A DNA stretch of 64,000 bases from Homoserinimonas sp. GTDB lineage: Bacteria; Actinomycetota; Actinomycetes; Actinomycetales; Microbacteriaceae. The notes beneath the pieces were generated by a model. The model was not told the DNA's origin. It was given only the letters and a program-made list of their open reading frames with translations, and did not search any database. Below, in pieces: positions 62,611-64,000 of the stretch. Made by a program: the position numbers and the translations under genes. Within the stretch, counting starts at the first letter, position 1; the number at the start of each line of letters is the position of its first letter. The DNA lies in NCBI GenBank assembly GCA_023957835.1, contig JAMLGP010000001.1, positions 241,575 to 305,574 of the forward strand, written 5' to 3'.

Positions 62611-62945
62611 CCTATGTAATTGCTCTTCCCTGCGTCGACATCAAGGATCGGGCCTGTGTAGATGAGTGCCCGGTTGACTGCATTTATGAGGGCGATCGGA
62701 TGCTCTATATCCACCCGGATGAGTGCGTCGACTGTGGCGCCTGCGAGCCGGTTTGCCCGGTGGAAGCGATCTACTATGAGGACGATCTCCCGGAAGAGTG
62801 GGCAGACTACTACCTAGCAAACGTGGAATTCTTCGATGACCTCGGCTCACCGGGAGGGGCCGCGAAAATTGGAGTCATCCACAAAGATCATCCGATAGTT
62901 GCTGCTTTGCCGGCAGACGTCAACGACCATCTGAAGCAGCAATAG
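62607..62945 (+). CDS. fdxA: 7Fe ferredoxin (3Fe-4S plus 4Fe-4S), FdxA
   Basis: A 112-residue ferredoxin. The first cluster cysteines lie in [21 protein letters not shown] (in parts) and the second set in [19 protein letters not shown] (about 40-60). The acidic C-terminal extension ([20 protein letters not shown]) is typical of actinobacterial FdxA. It carries electrons at low potential, for example to cytochrome P450 or other oxidoreductases. The GTG at 62607 overlaps the mshB stop as GTGA. Confidence 0.94.
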   Translation: MTYVIALPCVDIKDRACVDECPVDCIYEGDRMLYIHPDECVDCGACEPVCPVEAIYYEDDLPEEWADYYLANVEFFDDLGSPGGAAKIGVIHKDHPIVAALPADVNDHLKQQ

Positions 62946-63083
62946 CTCAAAATTGCTGCGGTTCGCCTGCAGAAGGCCACCGTAGCGAGAGAATTTGTCT
63001 ACTTCTTAGAGACTTCCTCCAATTCAAACATCAAGGAATTGGATGAATCCCTTAGTGACTCTCCTGACAACTAGGCTATAAGG

Positions 63084-64000
63084 GTGAGTGAGTCGACACC
63101 CGAGAAGGCGATTCTTAGTTACCCAGGCGGGAGCATGGAGTTTCCAATTCTCCCTGCGACTGAGGGAGCTTCAGCAATCGATATATCGAATCTGCTAAAG
63201 CAAACTGGCTTCACTTCGCTCGATCAGGGGTTCGTAAATACCGCGGCAGCCAAGAGTGCGATCACCTACATTGACGGCGATGCCGGGATCTTGAAGTACC
63301 GCGGCTATGCGATTGAAGACCTTGCGGCGAACTCGACCTATCTCGAAGTGGCCTGGCTGCTCATCCACGGGGAACTCCCCACTGCAGTTGAACTCGATCG
63401 CTTCGAAGAAACCATTCGCCGCCATACCCTCATTCATGAAGATCTGAGACGATTCTTCGACGCCTTGCCGCACAACGCGCACCCCATGTCGGTACTTTCG
63501 AGTGCTGTTGGCGCCCTTGGAACCTTCTATCAGGACTCGCTGGATGTCCATGACCTGGAGCAGGTCGAGATCTCGACTATCCGCCTGCTGGCGAAGCTTC
63601 CGGTAATTGCCGCCTACGCTCACAAGAAATCCCTCGGCCAGGCTTTGCTTTACCCGGACAACAGCCTGAGCTTTGTCGACAACTTCCTCAAGCTCAACTT
63701 CGGAAACATGGCGGAGCCATACGTTGTAAACCCCGTGCTTTCCAAGGCCCTCGAACGACTGCTGATCCTGCACGAAGACCATGAGCAAAACGCATCCACC
63801 TCCACCGTTCGACTCGTCGGATCTACAGAGGCGAACATCTTCTCATCGATCTCCGCGGGAATAAACGCACTTTACGGGCCCCTTCATGGCGGAGCCAATG
63901 AAGCGGTACTCAAGATGCTTGCTCAAATCAAGGCTTCGGGCGAGGGAGTTGAGAAGTTCGTTGAGCGGGTCAAGAACAAGGAAGACGGAATCCGCCTCAT
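63084..64000 (+). CDS. gltA: Citrate synthase (partial, 3' end outside window)
   Basis: The open frame from GTG 63084 to the right edge (305 residues) encodes the N-terminal two thirds of citrate synthase, the TCA-cycle entry enzyme. It has the actinobacterial start block EFPILPATEGASAIDIS, TYIDGDAGILKYRGYAIEDLA, and SAGINALYGPLHGGANEAVLKML with the catalytic His of the GPLHGGAN motif near 265. GTG 63084 is six bases after TAGGCT (63072-63077) and may be leaderless; ATG 63135 with GGGAG upstream is an alternative. The gap 62946-63083 has no gene. Confidence 0.95.
   Translation, partial: MSESTPEKAILSYPGGSMEFPILPATEGASAIDISNLLKQTGFTSLDQGFVNTAAAKSAITYIDGDAGILKYRGYAIEDLAANSTYLEVAWLLIHGELPTAVELDRFEETIRRHTLIHEDLRRFFDALPHNAHPMSVLSSAVGALGTFYQDSLDVHDLEQVEISTIRLLAKLPVIAAYAHKKSLGQALLYPDNSLSFVDNFLKLNFGNMAEPYVVNPVLSKALERLLILHEDHEQNASTSTVRLVGSTEANIFSSISAGINALYGPLHGGANEAVLKMLAQIKASGEGVEKFVERVKNKEDGIRL

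Noticed and set aside
1..64000. CRISPR arrays, insertion sequences, rRNA and complete tRNA genes
   Set aside because: I saw no regularly spaced direct repeats of CRISPR length, no transposase-like gene and no rRNA or full tRNA structure; short repeats found are listed separately.

Overview
The window is a gene-dense, GC-rich piece of an actinobacterial chromosome with about 60 protein genes, no rRNA, tRNA, CRISPR array or insertion sequence that I can see, and no stretch over 300 bases without a gene. GTG and TTG starts are frequent and 1-8 base overlaps between consecutive genes (ATGA, GTGA) are common. Two mycothiol enzymes (Mca and an MshB-like deacetylase), DUF4307 and DUF4245 proteins, an F420-type DDN-like protein, a class II fructose bisphosphatase and a tandem glycine riboswitch all say Actinobacteria. 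The short membrane protein at 28452 and the PH-domain protein at 51703 resemble proteins typical of Microbacteriaceae, so I infer a member of that family, possibly a streamlined one.

Layout. 1-3281: xylose utilisation (ROK repressor divergent from xylA-xylB). 3549-9464: a tightly overlapped five-gene operon (TetR, MFS transporter, PLP aldolase-like enzyme, FAD-dependent alditol/aldonolactone oxidase, GH1 beta-glucosidase) whose pathway I cannot name. 9664-11160: lemA and an HtpX-like protease. 11194-14860: YcaQ-like DNA glycosylase, AI-2E family membrane protein, threonine ammonia-lyase. 14875-27721 is a conserved actinobacterial housekeeping block: greA, DUF4307, mca, a small membrane protein, hemolysin III, a cis-prenyltransferase, phoH2, fumC, carbonic anhydrase, DUF4245, xseB, xseA. 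Its order resembles the greA-to-ychF region of Mycobacterium tuberculosis. A 443-residue unknown protein with a nucleotidyltransferase-like motif is fused by overlap to the xse operon. 27739-35505: two DnaQ-type exonucleases, fba, glpX, rmuC, pseudouridine-5'-phosphate glycosidase, ychF.

35506-39081 looks accessory: a Phd/VapC-type toxin-antitoxin pair with a palindromic operator, a DDN-like reductase, and an ArsR regulator overlapping a SulP transporter. Next come a CASTOR/POLLUX-like channel, then a tandem glycine riboswitch controlling gcvT-gcvH-gcvP, a CPBP protease and a DCC-family redox protein. 47189-55964 is an oligopeptide/dipeptide ABC importer with two solute-binding lipoproteins, an enlarged DppB-type permease, a fused two-domain ATPase, a strong hairpin after the first binding protein, and an opposite-strand PH-domain gene in its middle.

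56003-64000: typA, the efeU-efeO-efeB iron uptake operon under a near-consensus IdeR/DtxR box, an MshB-like deacetylase with a membrane tail, a 7Fe ferredoxin and the start of citrate synthase, which runs off the right edge. Central carbon metabolism (fba, glpX, fumC, gltA, gcv, xylAB) and thiol/iron redox handling are well represented. The most unusual items are the nucleotidyltransferase-like protein at 26390-27721, the five-gene operon at 3549-9464, the modified peptide importer, and a recurring promoter-to-GTG arrangement that predicts leaderless mRNAs at up to nine genes.
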